Positions 19,841-29,106 are shown, counted from the stretch's first letter. The stretch: 64,000 bases of DNA from Propylenella binzhouense (GCF_009866965.1 NZ_SPKJ01000004.1:1-64000); one strand, 5' to 3'. The notes: generated from the sequence alone by a model not told the origin. Program-made: numbers and translations.

Positions 19841-20590
19841 ATGTCCGATTTCCCTGCCCTCACGACGATTGCCGTTGCCGGGACCTTCTTCATTGCCGGA
19901 ATGGTGAAGGGGATTACCGGGATGGGCCTCCCGACTCTGGCGATGGGCGTGCTCGGCGCGCTCATCTCGCCGATCACAGCCGCCTCTCTTCTCCTCGTCC
20001 CCTCGCTCGTCACGAATCTCTGGCAAATGGCGGCCGGTCCGAACTTGGGGCGGCTTGCGAGGCGACTTTGGCCGATGATGGCGGGCGTCGTGACGGGCAC
20101 CGTCGCCGGCAGCGCCGTCCTTGCGGATGGCGCCTCCGGGCTGACGACGGTCTGTCTCGGAGCGGTGCTTGTCCTCTATGCCGCCTACCCCCTGCTTGCC
20201 CGCCAAGCGATGGTGCCGCGGAGGCATGAGCCGTGGCTTTCGCCCATGGTCGGTCTCACCACCGGCATCGTAACCGGCGGAACGGGAGTCTTCGTCATTC
20301 CGGCAGTGCCGTATCTTCAGGCCTTGGATCTGGAGAAGAACGAGCTCGTCCAAGCCCTGGGCCTGTCCTTCACAGTCTCCACCCTGGCGCTTGCCGTCGG
20401 TCTGACGCTGCAAGGTGCATTCCGCCCCGACAATCTCATAAGCTCGATTCTGGCGGTGGCGCCCGCGCTTGCGGGCATGTGGGCAGGCCAGATCATCCGC
20501 GGGAAGGTGGGCCCGACGACATTCCGCCGATGGTTCCTGATCGGTCTGCTCGGTCTCGGAGCAGAAATGCTGATAGCACCGCTCCTTTAG
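19841..20590 (+). CDS. TauE/SafE-family membrane transporter
   Basis: A 249-aa integral membrane protein with about eight hydrophobic segments in two repeats; the first contains 'AGMVKGITGMGLPTLAMGVL', a TauE/SafE signature. Members export sulfite or sulfonate-derived anions such as sulfoacetate; the actual substrate here is unknown. It is divergent from a LysR gene that likely controls it. Confidence 0.9.
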   Translation: MSDFPALTTIAVAGTFFIAGMVKGITGMGLPTLAMGVLGALISPITAASLLLVPSLVTNLWQMAAGPNLGRLARRLWPMMAGVVTGTVAGSAVLADGASGLTTVCLGAVLVLYAAYPLLARQAMVPRRHEPWLSPMVGLTTGIVTGGTGVFVIPAVPYLQALDLEKNELVQALGLSFTVSTLALAVGLTLQGAFRPDNLISSILAVAPALAGMWAGQIIRGKVGPTTFRRWFLIGLLGLGAEMLIAPLL

Positions 20591-20717
20591 TCGGCCATAT
20601 TCTACGCCGAAGCACAAATCGCGCAGTACGGTGCAGTAGGCCTACGGCTCTCCATTTGTGAACGCCTGATCAAGAGCCTGCTTCCACTCTTCTTCTGACG
20701 CGTACGGGCTTGGCATC

Positions 20718-21461
20718 TTATCTCCGTCCAGACGGGTTCATGAAGGTATCGAGCAAGGAGATTGTCGACGCGCGGAATGACCGCCAGGAAGAAATATTCT
20801 CACGCGGGAGTCGTGCGCTTATGAATAGGCCTTTGTGCAGAAACCTCTCCATGCATCCCGGAAATGGAACTTGCTCAAATGTCGAGCATACCATGAAAAC
20901 TGTAACATTAGATCCGTCAAGTGCATAGTATACATCTTTATTATTCGAACTTTTAGCATGAAAAAGTCCATCCAAGACTGGATGATTGCTATCTATATTC
21001 ACGCCACGGCCATACGCACGAAATGCACGTCGAAGATCAACAGGCGTTTTGACTCCAATTGAGGTCCAACTGACCGTTGTTGATCCAGCTGCCCTATTAT
21101 TCGAGGAGGTTCGGGGGGGAATCGGAGCGAAACTCGGTATCTGGGCGAGCAGGACAAGGGTGCTTTGCTCCTCGTCGCAGCCGGTCGGCGGAAATCCCAG
21201 ATAGTTCATCGGAACCAAGAAGCGGATGCCGCCCACTTTCGTGGGCGCGAGCATTGCCGAACCGCGACCGATGCGGACGCCGCCTGCGGCCTCGAGCTCC
21301 TCGCAGAGTCTCGCGACCTCCGCATCCGAGATGCTTGCCAGGCGTGGCGCGGCATTCGCGGTGGACATCGGGTTGGGGGAGGACACGGCCAGGAAGCAGG
21401 CGGCCGCGACACCGAGGATGCGCCTGGCGGAGGATGCGACGCGCCGCTTGGTTCGTACCAT
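20718..21461 (-). CDS. Hypothetical secreted protein, AT-rich and unlike its surroundings
   Basis: A 247-aa protein with an N-terminal signal sequence (basic start, hydrophobic core 'ILGVAAACFLAVSS', Ala-rich end). The rest has no recognised domain; it holds scattered Cys residues ('PTGCDEEQ', 'VFMVCSTFEQVPFPGCMERF') that could form disulfides in the periplasm. The 3' half (20,750-21,080) is clearly richer in A and T than the rest of the window, suggesting recent acquisition. Its start lies only about 20 bases from an IS630 remnant. Confidence 0.6.
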   Translation of the reverse strand: MVRTKRRVASSARRILGVAAACFLAVSSPNPMSTANAAPRLASISDAEVARLCEELEAAGGVRIGRGSAMLAPTKVGGIRFLVPMNYLGFPPTGCDEEQSTLVLLAQIPSFAPIPPRTSSNNRAAGSTTVSWTSIGVKTPVDLRRAFRAYGRGVNIDSNHPVLDGLFHAKSSNNKDVYYALDGSNVTVFMVCSTFEQVPFPGCMERFLHKGLFISARLPRENISSWRSFRASTISLLDTFMNPSGRR

Positions 21462-21480
21462 GGTTCACCTATGGCAGAAG

Positions 21481-21917
21481 CCCACGGCCGCTGGAAGACG
21501 ACGACCTTCGTGGCGCACTGACCCGGCGCGGCATGATCGCGCCCTTCGTGCCGCCCGGCGCCATCAACCCCGACGCCTTCGAGGCCCAAGTCGGAAAGGT
21601 GCCCGTCCCCGAGCTGCGCCCCGGCGACGTGGTCGTCATGGACAGCCTCTCCAGCCGCAAGGGGCCGCGGACGCACGCGCCGATCGAGGCGAGAGGCGCG
21701 GCCCTCCCCTTCCGTCCGCCCTACAGCCCCGACTTCAACCCGATCGAGAACGCGTTCGCCAAGCTCAACTCGCTGCTCCGGCGAGCGGCAGAGCGCACCG
21801 TCGAAGACCGCTGGGCACCCCTCTGGGCACCCATCAGATCGCCGACGCCTTCTCCCCGGCCAGATGCGCCAACTCCTTCGGCGCCTGCGGATACGATCCA
21901 GACGGGTAGGCTCCCGC
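21481..21917 (+). mobile_element. IS630-type transposase remnant (left copy)
   Basis: 3' part of an IS630-family transposase. Two of the three DDE residues are visible, Asp in 'DVVVMDSLSSRKGPRT' and Glu in 'SPDFNPIENAFAKLNSLLRR'. The 5' part is missing, and a one-base deletion near 21511-21516 shifts the frame between 'HGRWKTTTFV' and 'ALTRRGMIAP'. The remnant is closely related to the inverted copy at 37999-38553, and both share the same downstream end. Non-functional. Confidence 0.85.
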
Positions 21918-21963
21918 TCTGGCTGCCAGGCACATCGTCATGTTCTCACGTCATTGGCGGCCG

Positions 21964-22797
21964 TCACGCCGCTGGCATGATGGCCGCGCTGCCAAACCCT
22001 TCCCATCCGATTGCCGCGGCGAAGCCTGACTTTTCCGCACTTGTGTTTCTATGCCACAAGGCAGCATTCACCCGAAGCCCGTTCCGTGGCGGAGACGATT
22101 CGCCCAGCAACCAAAGAAGAGGCTCGACCATGACTTCGGGCTGAATGAGCACGTTTCGGTCAGGAGCCATTGTTTCCGTCACCATCTGCGTATTGGAAGC
22201 GCCTCCCGGGATCAATACGTTAACAGTGATGCCGGTACCTTCCAGATCCTTGGCCATGATTGCCGAGTGCGCTTCCAAGGACGCCTTGGTGCCGCCATAG
22301 GGCAGAAGTCCCCGGCGAAGCATGGTATCGAGGCTGGTCGTTATATTTACAATACGGCCATACCCCTGCGTTCTCATATGTTTTACCGCAGCCTGGGCGA
22401 GCAGGATCGGCGCGATGGCATTCACATGAAAGAACCGTATCAGCAGATCGGCAGAGACATTATCAAACGATGGCGGGACTTTAAGGTAATCCGGACTAAG
22501 CAATTGCGCTCCCAGCGCTGCATTATTGACGAGGCACTCAACTGTTCCGAATTCCTCAAGTCCGGCCTCTATGGTCCGCGATGCCTCACTAGGTTCCGCA
22601 AGATCGGCAACAAACGCGACCGCCTTTCCTTGCAGACCGCTTGCCGCCTGCACGGCATCCTCGAGACCTCGTTCATCGTGGTCTACAAGCAGTACATTAT
22701 ACCCAGAGCGCAGCAGGCCCATGGCCATGGCCTGCCCCAGTCCCCGGGCCGCGCCCGTCAATATTACATTCCGGCATTGTACCGACGTCACGTACAA
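21964..22797 (-). CDS. SDR-family oxidoreductase
   Basis: A 277-aa classical short-chain dehydrogenase. Cofactor turn 'TGAARGLG' (G15, G19, G21), 'NNAA' at 91-94, Ser155, and Y167-x3-K171 in 'YGGTK'. An Asp at the end of strand 2 ('LLVDHDERGL') favours NAD over NADP. It starts at a non-ATG codon (TTG 22797, or the GTG two codons on) and overlaps the end of the GntR gene by 10 bases, so it is co-transcribed with the regulator. Substrate unknown; presumably part of the island pathway. Confidence 0.9.
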   Translation of the reverse strand: MYVTSVQCRNVILTGAARGLGQAMAMGLLRSGYNVLLVDHDERGLEDAVQAASGLQGKAVAFVADLAEPSEASRTIEAGLEEFGTVECLVNNAALGAQLLSPDYLKVPPSFDNVSADLLIRFFHVNAIAPILLAQAAVKHMRTQGYGRIVNITTSLDTMLRRGLLPYGGTKASLEAHSAIMAKDLEGTGITVNVLIPGGASNTQMVTETMAPDRNVLIQPEVMVEPLLWLLGESSPPRNGLRVNAALWHRNTSAEKSGFAAAIGWEGFGSAAIMPAA

Positions 22798-23465
22798 TCT
22801 CCATCCTTGCGCTGCTCCAGGTAAGCGCGCGCGTTACGAAGATGCTCTCTCATAGCGGCTTCGGCCGCATCCGGATCGCGCGACTCTATCGCAAGGACAA
22901 TCTTCTCATGCTCATTGTAGGCGGCCTTTGCGCGCCCGGCCAATGTGCTCGACTTGTAGCGGTAGACCCGCAACAGATCGTACAGATCCCCGCAAAGCAT
23001 TTGAATCAGCCGCTCGTTCTGGCTGCCCTTGATGATGCGGAAATGAAAATCGAAATCCTTGCCTTCCTGGTAATAGCCGGTGCCCTTCTTGAGTCCGGCC
23101 TGTGATCCATGGCGTCGCAGGAGCTGCCGAAGCGCCTTGATCTCGGAGTCGGGCATCTTGAGACATGCCTCGCGGCACGCCATTCCCTCGAGGGCCTCGC
23201 GAATGACGAGAATCTCGGAAAGATCGTTTTCTGTAAGCTCGGCGACGCGGACTCCGATATTGGGTGTCCGCTGCAGCAGCTTGCGTCCCTCCAGCCTTCG
23301 AATGGCCTCTCTCAGAGGCCCGCGACTGACGCCGAGGGAATGGGCGAGAGCAACTTCGCTCAGTTTTGTCCCGGGCGGAATTTCTCCGCTGACAATCGAC
23401 GCTTCCAAGCGCTCCACGATCATATCTACGAGAGATCGTGCTTCGAGGCGATTATTCAGGGACAT
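22788..23465 (-). CDS. GntR-family regulator, FCD (VanR-like) subgroup
   Basis: About 225 aa. The N-terminal winged helix ('LSEVALAHSLGVSRGPLREA' then 'RLEGRKLLQRTPNIGVRV') is joined to an all-helical FCD effector domain with His/Asp residues ('EGKDFDFHFRIIKGSQNERL', 'HEKIVLAIESRD') that usually bind a metal and a carboxylate ligand. The ATG at 23465 is chosen; a TTG three codons upstream is possible. It overlaps the following SDR gene. FCD regulators typically bind TGT-NN-ACA operators, and such sites lie at several promoters of this island. Confidence 0.9.
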   Translation of the reverse strand: MSLNNRLEARSLVDMIVERLEASIVSGEIPPGTKLSEVALAHSLGVSRGPLREAIRRLEGRKLLQRTPNIGVRVAELTENDLSEILVIREALEGMACREACLKMPDSEIKALRQLLRRHGSQAGLKKGTGYYQEGKDFDFHFRIIKGSQNERLIQMLCGDLYDLLRVYRYKSSTLAGRAKAAYNEHEKIVLAIESRDPDAAEAAMREHLRNARAYLEQRKDGDCT

Positions 23466-23555
23466 CGGCTGCAATGTTGTGAGGGACTTCTGATTCGTGG
23501 ACTCTAGGAGTTACGGAGAACCAGCCCCCGGAGGGGACAGCAATTCGTGATAAAA

Positions 23556-23565
23556 GTCAACAGTT
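23556..23565. promoter_or_regulatory. TGT-NN-AC half-conserved site upstream of the GntR gene
   Basis: The minus strand reads AACTGTTGAC about 90 bases upstream of the GntR start, sharing the AACTGT-NN-AC core of the better palindrome at 28952-28965. It overlaps a -35-like TTGACT. Possible autoregulatory site. Confidence 0.35.
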
Positions 23566-23581
23566 TATGATCGTCATCGCG

Positions 23582-24067
23582 TCAACCGCCGGTGCTCGAC
23601 CAGGCTCTCTGCATTGCGATCGAAGCGGCGGCGTTCCTTGCGGCATGGAGGCCGTGGAGGGATATCTGGAGGTCAAGAGCGTGTGGATCTCCAGCGACCT
23701 GGAGATGCCAAACCCTTCCATTCGCAAATATTGAACCGGAACCGCCCTCGCCTCCAATTCCGCTCTCCTTGAAGCCGGCGAAAGGCCTATCGAGCCTGGT
23801 GGGCCGGTAGCCGTGGATCCAGGCCGTTCCGGCCTTCAGCCTGTCCGCCATCGTCACGGCCCGTTTCAGGCGTCGTGTCCAAACGCCGGCGGCGAGCCCG
23901 GATCGGAGACCGTCGGCGATCTTGACGGCGTCTTCCACAGCCTCGAAGCGAAGAACGGCGCGCGCCGGTCCGAACACCTCTTCCCGCGCGATCCGCATCT
24001 CTTTGGTGACGTCGAGAAAGATGGCCGGCGGGATGCGCAACCGTGCGTCCGGGCGTCTCGGGCGGTC
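23582..24067 (-). pseudogene. 3' remnant of an aldehyde dehydrogenase gene
   Basis: About 160 codons resembling only the last third of an ALDH: 'PPAIFLDVTKEMRIAREEVF' followed by 'PARAVLRFE', then 'RPFAGFKESGIGGEGGSGSI'. The catalytic Cys and Glu region is absent. It begins directly after the LivM stop codon and in the same frame: only four codons separate that TAG from ALDH-like sequence. This suggests a deletion or recombination that joined the permease end to an ALDH tail. No start codon or ribosome site is evident. Confidence 0.75.
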
Positions 24068-25045
24068 CTAGCGGACGCGATTTATCAGAGCCGCGATCTC
24101 TCCGACGACACCGCGCCGGAACAGCGAGACCATGATGACGAAGGTCACGCCCTGGATCACCAGAACCCACTCACCGAAGGTGGCGAGATAATCCTGCATC
24201 GTAATGATGATCGCCGCTCCCACGACAGGACCGAACACCGTCCCCAGGCCGCCCACGAGCGTCATGAGGACCACCTCGCCGGACATTTGCCACGTGACGT
24301 CGGTGAGAGTGGCGATCTGGAACACCACGACCTTCGTTGCTCCAGCAAGACCGGCAAGGCCGGCCGAGAGAACGAAGGCGAGCAGCTTGAACCGGGTCGT
24401 ATGATAGCCAAGCGACGTCGCCCGGTCCTCGTTCTCGCGGATGGCTTTCAGCACCTGTCCGAACGGAGAATGGATCGTTCTGTAGATGAAAAGAAATCCG
24501 AAAACGAAGATCGTCAGGACGACATAATAGAGGGTCGTGTCATTGGCGATGTCGATGAAGCCGAAGACGGCACGCCGCGGAACGTTCTGAATGCCGTCCT
24601 CGCCGCCGGTGAACGGCATTTGCAGGAAGATGAAGTAGACCATCTGGGCCAGCGCCAGGGTCACCATCGCGAAATAGATGCCCTGGCGCCGGATGGCAAT
24701 CAGGCCGGCCACGACGCCCAGCAAAGTGGAGAAGACGACGCCTACGAGAATGCCGAGCTCAGTCGGCCATCCCCAAACGAGCATCGCATGCCCGGTGATA
24801 TAGGAGGCGCCACCGAAGAACATCGCATGTCCGAAGGATAGCAGCCCGCCATAGCCAATGAGCAGATTGAATGCGAGCGCAAAGAGCGCAACGCACAGCA
24901 CCTTGACCAGGAAGATCGGGTAGAGAACCGCCGGGGCCACCAGAGCCAGCGCGAGCAGGACAAGATACAGAATGGTGCTCGAGTTGAACCGGCCGGGCCC
25001 TTGGGCAGGACTGCCGCCGGCGGTGTTGATGTCGGTGCGCTTCAT
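24068..25045 (-). CDS. livM: Branched-chain-type ABC transporter permease LivM
   Basis: A 325-aa inner-membrane permease with about ten hydrophobic segments. Family marks include 'LIGYGGLLSFGHAMFFGGAS' and the EAA-like 'LKAIRENEDRATSLGYHTTR'. It overlaps livH by 4 bases (ATGA). Together with LivH, LivF, LivG and the binding protein it forms a complete HAAT-family importer. Substrates of this family include amino acids, aromatic acids and other small acids, so 'Liv' names the family only. Confidence 0.93.
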   Translation of the reverse strand: MKRTDINTAGGSPAQGPGRFNSSTILYLVLLALALVAPAVLYPIFLVKVLCVALFALAFNLLIGYGGLLSFGHAMFFGGASYITGHAMLVWGWPTELGILVGVVFSTLLGVVAGLIAIRRQGIYFAMVTLALAQMVYFIFLQMPFTGGEDGIQNVPRRAVFGFIDIANDTTLYYVVLTIFVFGFLFIYRTIHSPFGQVLKAIRENEDRATSLGYHTTRFKLLAFVLSAGLAGLAGATKVVVFQIATLTDVTWQMSGEVVLMTLVGGLGTVFGPVVGAAIIITMQDYLATFGEWVLVIQGVTFVIMVSLFRRGVVGEIAALINRVR

Positions 25046-25923
25046 TTCTGGCTCCCGAACAGGCCGGCAGGCTTGATAAGAAGCACGATGGCCATGATCA
25101 CGAAGATGATAGTGTTTGACGCTTCGGAGTAGATCATCTTGGTCAGGCCTTCGATGATGCCCAAGCCGAAGCCGGTGACGATGGCACCCATGATGGACCC
25201 CATGCCGCCTATGACGACGACCGCGAAGACCACGATGATGAGGTTCGAACCCATAAGCGGGTTGACCTGGTAGATCGGAGCCGCAAGCACGCCGGCGAGA
25301 CCGGCCAGTGCCGCGCCGAATGCGTAGGTCAGGGTGATCATGCGGGGCACGTTGATGCCGAAAGCCTGAACGAGATCAGGGCGTTCGATCGCCGCCCGCA
25401 AGTAGGAGCCCAATTTGGTCCGCTCGATCAGATACCAGACGCCGAAACAAACGGCGACGGAGAAGACGACCACCCACAGGCGGTAGTTCGGCGCGAACAT
25501 GAAGCCGAGATTCGTGCCGCCAGGCAGCGGATTCGAGTAGGGCATCCCTGACGCGCCATAGAGCCAGCGAAAAAAGCCTTCGATGATCAACACAAGTCCG
25601 AAGGTCAGCAACATCCCGTAAAGATGATCTACGCTGTAGAGGCGGCGCAGGAGAGTAACCTCAATGACAGCGCCGACAAGTCCGACGCCCACGGGCGCGA
25701 GCAGAAGCGCCCCCCAATATGGAATGCCCAGGTAATGCAGCAGCATCCAAGCGAAAAGCGCGCCGAGCATGTACTGGGTCCCGTGCACGAAATTGACCAC
25801 GTTGAGCAGGCCGAAAATCACCGCCAGCCCCAGGCTCAGCAGGGCATAAAAGGCGCCGTTTATCAGGCCCAGCGTCAGCTGGCCGAAGAGCATCGGCATC
25901 GAAATATTCAGAACATCCAGCAC
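25042..25923 (-). CDS. livH: Branched-chain-type ABC transporter permease LivH
   Basis: A 293-aa permease with the LivH-type start 'QLTLGLINGAFYALLSLGLA' and the loop 'TKLGSYLRAAIERPDLVQAF', followed by 'GALAGLAGVLAAPIY'. It starts at GTG 25923 and ends in a 4-base overlap with livM. About 94 bases separate it from livF. Confidence 0.93.
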   Translation of the reverse strand: MLDVLNISMPMLFGQLTLGLINGAFYALLSLGLAVIFGLLNVVNFVHGTQYMLGALFAWMLLHYLGIPYWGALLLAPVGVGLVGAVIEVTLLRRLYSVDHLYGMLLTFGLVLIIEGFFRWLYGASGMPYSNPLPGGTNLGFMFAPNYRLWVVVFSVAVCFGVWYLIERTKLGSYLRAAIERPDLVQAFGINVPRMITLTYAFGAALAGLAGVLAAPIYQVNPLMGSNLIIVVFAVVVIGGMGSIMGAIVTGFGLGIIEGLTKMIYSEASNTIIFVIMAIVLLIKPAGLFGSQK

Positions 25924-26017
25924 CTTTTTATGTCCTCCTGGCGGACCATGTAGGAATTGGCGCGTAGCCTTTTAGAATGGCCGGTCGGTCGGTTTCGGCA
26001 GACACCCCCAGCAATCG

Positions 26018-26752
26018 TCAAACGCCCAGATAGCCTCGAAGCTTCTCCGTGCTGGAGGCGATGTCGGCATTCATGATCCGATCCACGATCTTGCCGTCCT
26101 CGACGACGTAGTGCCGGTCGGCGACGGTGGATGCGAAACGGAAATTCTGCTCGACGAGAAGAATCGTATAACCCCTCTCCTTGAGCGTGTGGATGATCCC
26201 GCCGATCTGCTGGACGATGACGGGGGCGAGCCCCTCCGTGGGTTCGTCGAGCAAGAGAAACTTGACGCCCGTCCGCAAGATCCGGGCAATCGCGAGCATC
26301 TGCTGCTCACCGCCCGAAAGCTTCGTGCCCTGGCTGTTGCGCCGTTCCAGAAGAGCAGGAAACAGGACGTACACTTCCTGTGTGGAAAGACCCCCCTTTT
26401 TCAATACAGGGGGAAGTTCAAGGTTCTCCTGCACGTTGAGGCTCGAAAAGATTCCGCGTTCCTCCGGAACATATCCGATGCCCTCACGTGCGATATGGTG
26501 CGAGGGCATGCTGATCATCTCCTTGCCATTGAAGATGATTGACCCCTTGCGTGTGGGCAGCATGCCCATGATCGAACGCATCGTGGTCGACTTGCCGGCG
26601 CCGTTGCGTCCGAGAAGGGTGACGACTTCACCTTCCCGGATGTCAAAGCTCATACCGTGGAGGACGTGGCTCTCCCCGTACCAAGCGTTGAGATCGACGA
26701 CCTTGAGCGCCAGTCGTCCGTCATGGACCGACCTGTCAACGATATCAGGCAT
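26018..26752 (-). CDS. livF: ABC transporter ATP-binding protein LivF
   Basis: A 244-aa ATPase. Walker A 'LLGRNGAGKSTT' (about 47-58), signature 'LSGGEQQMLAIARIL', Walker B 'FLLLDEPTEGLAP', switch His region 'TILLVEQNFRFA' (a Gln/Asn variant normal for LivF). The frame is open upstream, but the ATG at 26752 matches the family start and overlaps livG by 8 bases. Confidence 0.93.
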   Translation of the reverse strand: MPDIVDRSVHDGRLALKVVDLNAWYGESHVLHGMSFDIREGEVVTLLGRNGAGKSTTMRSIMGMLPTRKGSIIFNGKEMISMPSHHIAREGIGYVPEERGIFSSLNVQENLELPPVLKKGGLSTQEVYVLFPALLERRNSQGTKLSGGEQQMLAIARILRTGVKFLLLDEPTEGLAPVIVQQIGGIIHTLKERGYTILLVEQNFRFASTVADRHYVVEDGKIVDRIMNADIASSTEKLRGYLGV

Positions 26753-27497
26753 GTCCGGACCCCATATAGGCGTCGACAACCTCCGGGTTGCTGGAAACCT
26801 CCAGATAGGATCCCTCCGCGAGGATCTGCCCGCGGGCGAGGACCGTGATCCGGTCCGACAGCTCCGAAACAACGGACAGATTGTGCTCGACCATCAGAAT
26901 GGTCCGGTTCACGGCGACACGCTTTATGAGCGACGTGATGCGTTCAATGTCCTCGCGCCCCATTCCCGAGGTGGGTTCGTCCAGAAGAAGCACTTCAGGG
27001 TCGAGAGCGACCGTGGTCGCAAGTTCCAACGCGCGTTTGCGACCGTACGAAAGGCTGGCGGCCTGCGCCCCGGCGAATTCCGCCAGCCCCACCTCGTCAA
27101 GCAGTTGCATGGCGCGATCGTTGAGCCCATCCAGCGAGGTTTCGGAACGCCAGAAGAAGAACGCCGTGCCCAATGGGCGCTGTAGCGCCACACGGACGTT
27201 CTCCAAGACGGTCAGATGCGGAAACGTCGCGGAGATTTGGAACGAGCGAACCATCCCAAGCCGCGCGATGTCGGCCGGCTTCATTCTCGTGATGTCCTCG
27301 CCCTTGTAGAGGATCCTGCCCTCGCTTGGCTCCAGGAACTTGGTGATGAGATTGAAGCAGGTCGTCTTTCCGGCTCCGTTCGGACCGATAAGCGCATGGA
27401 TGGCGCCACGCCTGATCCGGAGATCGACGCCGTTGACCGCGGTGAATCCCTTAAACGACTTGGTCAACCCAGATGTTTCTATAATATAGTCGCTCAT
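26745..27497 (-). CDS. livG: ABC transporter ATP-binding protein LivG
   Basis: A 250-aa ATPase beginning 'MSDYIIETSGLTKSFKGFTA'. Walker A 'LIGPNGAGKTTCFN' (about 36-49), signature 'LSYGRKRALELA', Walker B 'VLLLDEPTSGMGREDIERI', switch 'TILMVEHNLSVV'. It is first of the four-gene livGFHM block and lies 140 bases downstream of the binding-protein gene. Confidence 0.93.
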   Translation of the reverse strand: MSDYIIETSGLTKSFKGFTAVNGVDLRIRRGAIHALIGPNGAGKTTCFNLITKFLEPSEGRILYKGEDITRMKPADIARLGMVRSFQISATFPHLTVLENVRVALQRPLGTAFFFWRSETSLDGLNDRAMQLLDEVGLAEFAGAQAASLSYGRKRALELATTVALDPEVLLLDEPTSGMGREDIERITSLIKRVAVNRTILMVEHNLSVVSELSDRITVLARGQILAEGSYLEVSSNPEVVDAYMGSGHA

Positions 27498-27637
27498 TGC
27501 GTGATAAAATCCACAATAGAGGCAAACATTTGTGGGGGATGGTCTCCGCTTTCGCAGCGCAGACCATCACGATCACATCCGGCCCGTCTCCTCGCCACCA
27601 GATCTGGCCGATGGAGACGGCCCGGCTGGGGAGTCGA

Positions 27638-28843
27638 TCAGAGCTTGCAGCCGCTCTCCTCGAACGACAGGAAGGCGTCCTTGGCGGGAATGGTGGCGAT
27701 CACGTCGTAATAGTCCCAGGGCCCGGTGGATTCCTCCGGCTTCTTCACACGGACGAGATACATGTCGTGGAAGACGCGGCCGTTTTGCGGGATCCGGGCA
27801 CCCTGGATCGTCAGATCGTCGACCGGCAATTCCTTCATCTTCGCTGCGACGGTCGGCCCGTCATCGGTTCCGGCCGCCTCGACCGCCCGAAGATAGTGGC
27901 GAACGCCGGAATAGACGCCAGCGTGCACCATGGTCGGCATACGGCCCATCTCCGCAGCGAACTTCTTGGCGAACTCCCGGCTTTTCTCGTCGCGGTCCCA
28001 GTAGAACGACGTCGACAAGAGCATGCCCTGGGCCGCCTCGAGGCCGATGCCGTGAATATCCGTGATGAACATCGCCAGACCGGCGAAGGAAACATCGCCC
28101 CCGGCCGTCAACCCGAACTCACGCCCCTGCTTGACGCTGTTGATGGTATCCGTACCGCCGTTCGCCAGTCCGATGATCTTGGCGCCAGACGCCTGAGCAG
28201 TCAGCAGATAGGACCCGAAATCGGACGATCCCATGGGATGGCGGGCGGCTCCGAGCACGCGGCCGCCCAGGTCGACGACGACCTTGCTGGTCTGCTCCTC
28301 CAGCGTATGCCCAAACGTGTAGTCGGACGTCAGGAAGAACCAGTCCTTTCCGCCTTGCTTGACGACCGCACTGGCGGTTGCCGCCGCTGCCGAATGCGTG
28401 TCGTAGCTCCACTTGAAGCCGGTCGGCGAGCAGGAGTCTCCATTGAGCCTGGTCGTGGCGGACGAAACGCTGATCGTAATCTTGCCGCGCTGCTTCGCGA
28501 GCTCCTGCACGGCCAGCGCCGCGCTGGAAAGCTGATTGTCGGCGATCATATCGACGCCGTCCGTGTCGAACCAGGAGCGCGCGATGCTTGTGGCCACGTC
28601 CGGCTTGTTCTGCATGTCGGCGGCGATGATCTCGACGGGCTTACCCAAGACCTTATTGCCAACTTCAGCCGCGGCAATTCGCGCCGCCACTTCCGATCCG
28701 ACGCCGGCAAGATCCGACTGGAAGCTGGATCTGTCGTTCAGCACGCCGATCTTGACAACATCCCCCGAAATCCCCGGGGATTGCGCCGACGCACTCGTGG
28801 CTGCGGCAAGCGTCGCGGCCAATGCGGTGATGATTATGCGCAT
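27638..28843 (-). CDS. ABC transporter substrate-binding protein (Leu/Ile/Val-BP fold)
   Basis: A 401-aa periplasmic receptor of type I fold, with signal peptide 'MRIIITALAATLAAATSASA'. The mature start 'GDVVKIGVLNDRSSFQSDLA' matches aromatic/amide-type members ('VKIGVL.D..G.Y.D..G') more than strict amino-acid receptors. The ATG at 28843 is preceded by a GGAGGAGACT site. The upstream promoter region has an excellent palindrome overlapping the -10. It is the probable first gene of the transporter operon. Confidence 0.92.
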   Translation of the reverse strand: MRIIITALAATLAAATSASAQSPGISGDVVKIGVLNDRSSFQSDLAGVGSEVAARIAAAEVGNKVLGKPVEIIAADMQNKPDVATSIARSWFDTDGVDMIADNQLSSAALAVQELAKQRGKITISVSSATTRLNGDSCSPTGFKWSYDTHSAAAATASAVVKQGGKDWFFLTSDYTFGHTLEEQTSKVVVDLGGRVLGAARHPMGSSDFGSYLLTAQASGAKIIGLANGGTDTINSVKQGREFGLTAGGDVSFAGLAMFITDIHGIGLEAAQGMLLSTSFYWDRDEKSREFAKKFAAEMGRMPTMVHAGVYSGVRHYLRAVEAAGTDDGPTVAAKMKELPVDDLTIQGARIPQNGRVFHDMYLVRVKKPEESTGPWDYYDVIATIPAKDAFLSFEESGCKL

Positions 28844-28951
28844 TCCAAGTCTCCTCCAGAACTCACCAATCTCCGAGACAGACGCTCCTCGGCGCCTCAG
28901 CGACACTCCCTCCTGAGACCTCCCCCGAGCGTCCGCCGGTGTCGATTGTGC

Positions 28952-28980
28952 AACTGTAGACAGTTCACGCACTGTGTCAA
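28952..28980 (-). promoter_or_regulatory. Promoter with an overlapping FCD-type operator
   Basis: AACTGTAGACAGTT at 28952-28965 is two perfect 6-base arms around two bases and contains the TGT-NN-ACA core of FCD-type GntR operators. On the minus strand it overlaps the -10 (TACAGT, 28958-28953) of a promoter whose -35 is TTGACA (28980-28975) with a 16-base spacer. It would drive the ABC binding-protein operon from about 110 bases upstream; binding there would block transcription. Confidence 0.65.
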
Positions 28981-29085
28981 TGCATATATAGAGGAGAGAT
29001 CAGACAGGCGGCTGACCTAGGAGGGCTTGGGGCGAGGTTTGGACGTAGACTGCTGATTGACCCGATTTGCCCCGTGAACAAATCA

Positions 29086-29104
29086 GCTCTTCTGGGGGAA
29101 GAGC
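29086..29104 (+). promoter_or_regulatory. Hairpin covering a ribosome-binding site
   Basis: GCTCTTC-TGGGG-GAAGAGC is a perfect 7-bp stem that encloses the GGGGGAAGAG ribosome site two bases before the ATG at 29107. It would hide the start of the remnant gene. It may be a relic. Confidence 0.4.
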
Positions 29105-29106
29105 AG

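Noticed and set aside
24068-28843. Naming the ABC importer a leucine/isoleucine/valine transporter
   Set aside because: The family imports many small acids and amides; the receptor start and the catabolic context argue against amino acids.
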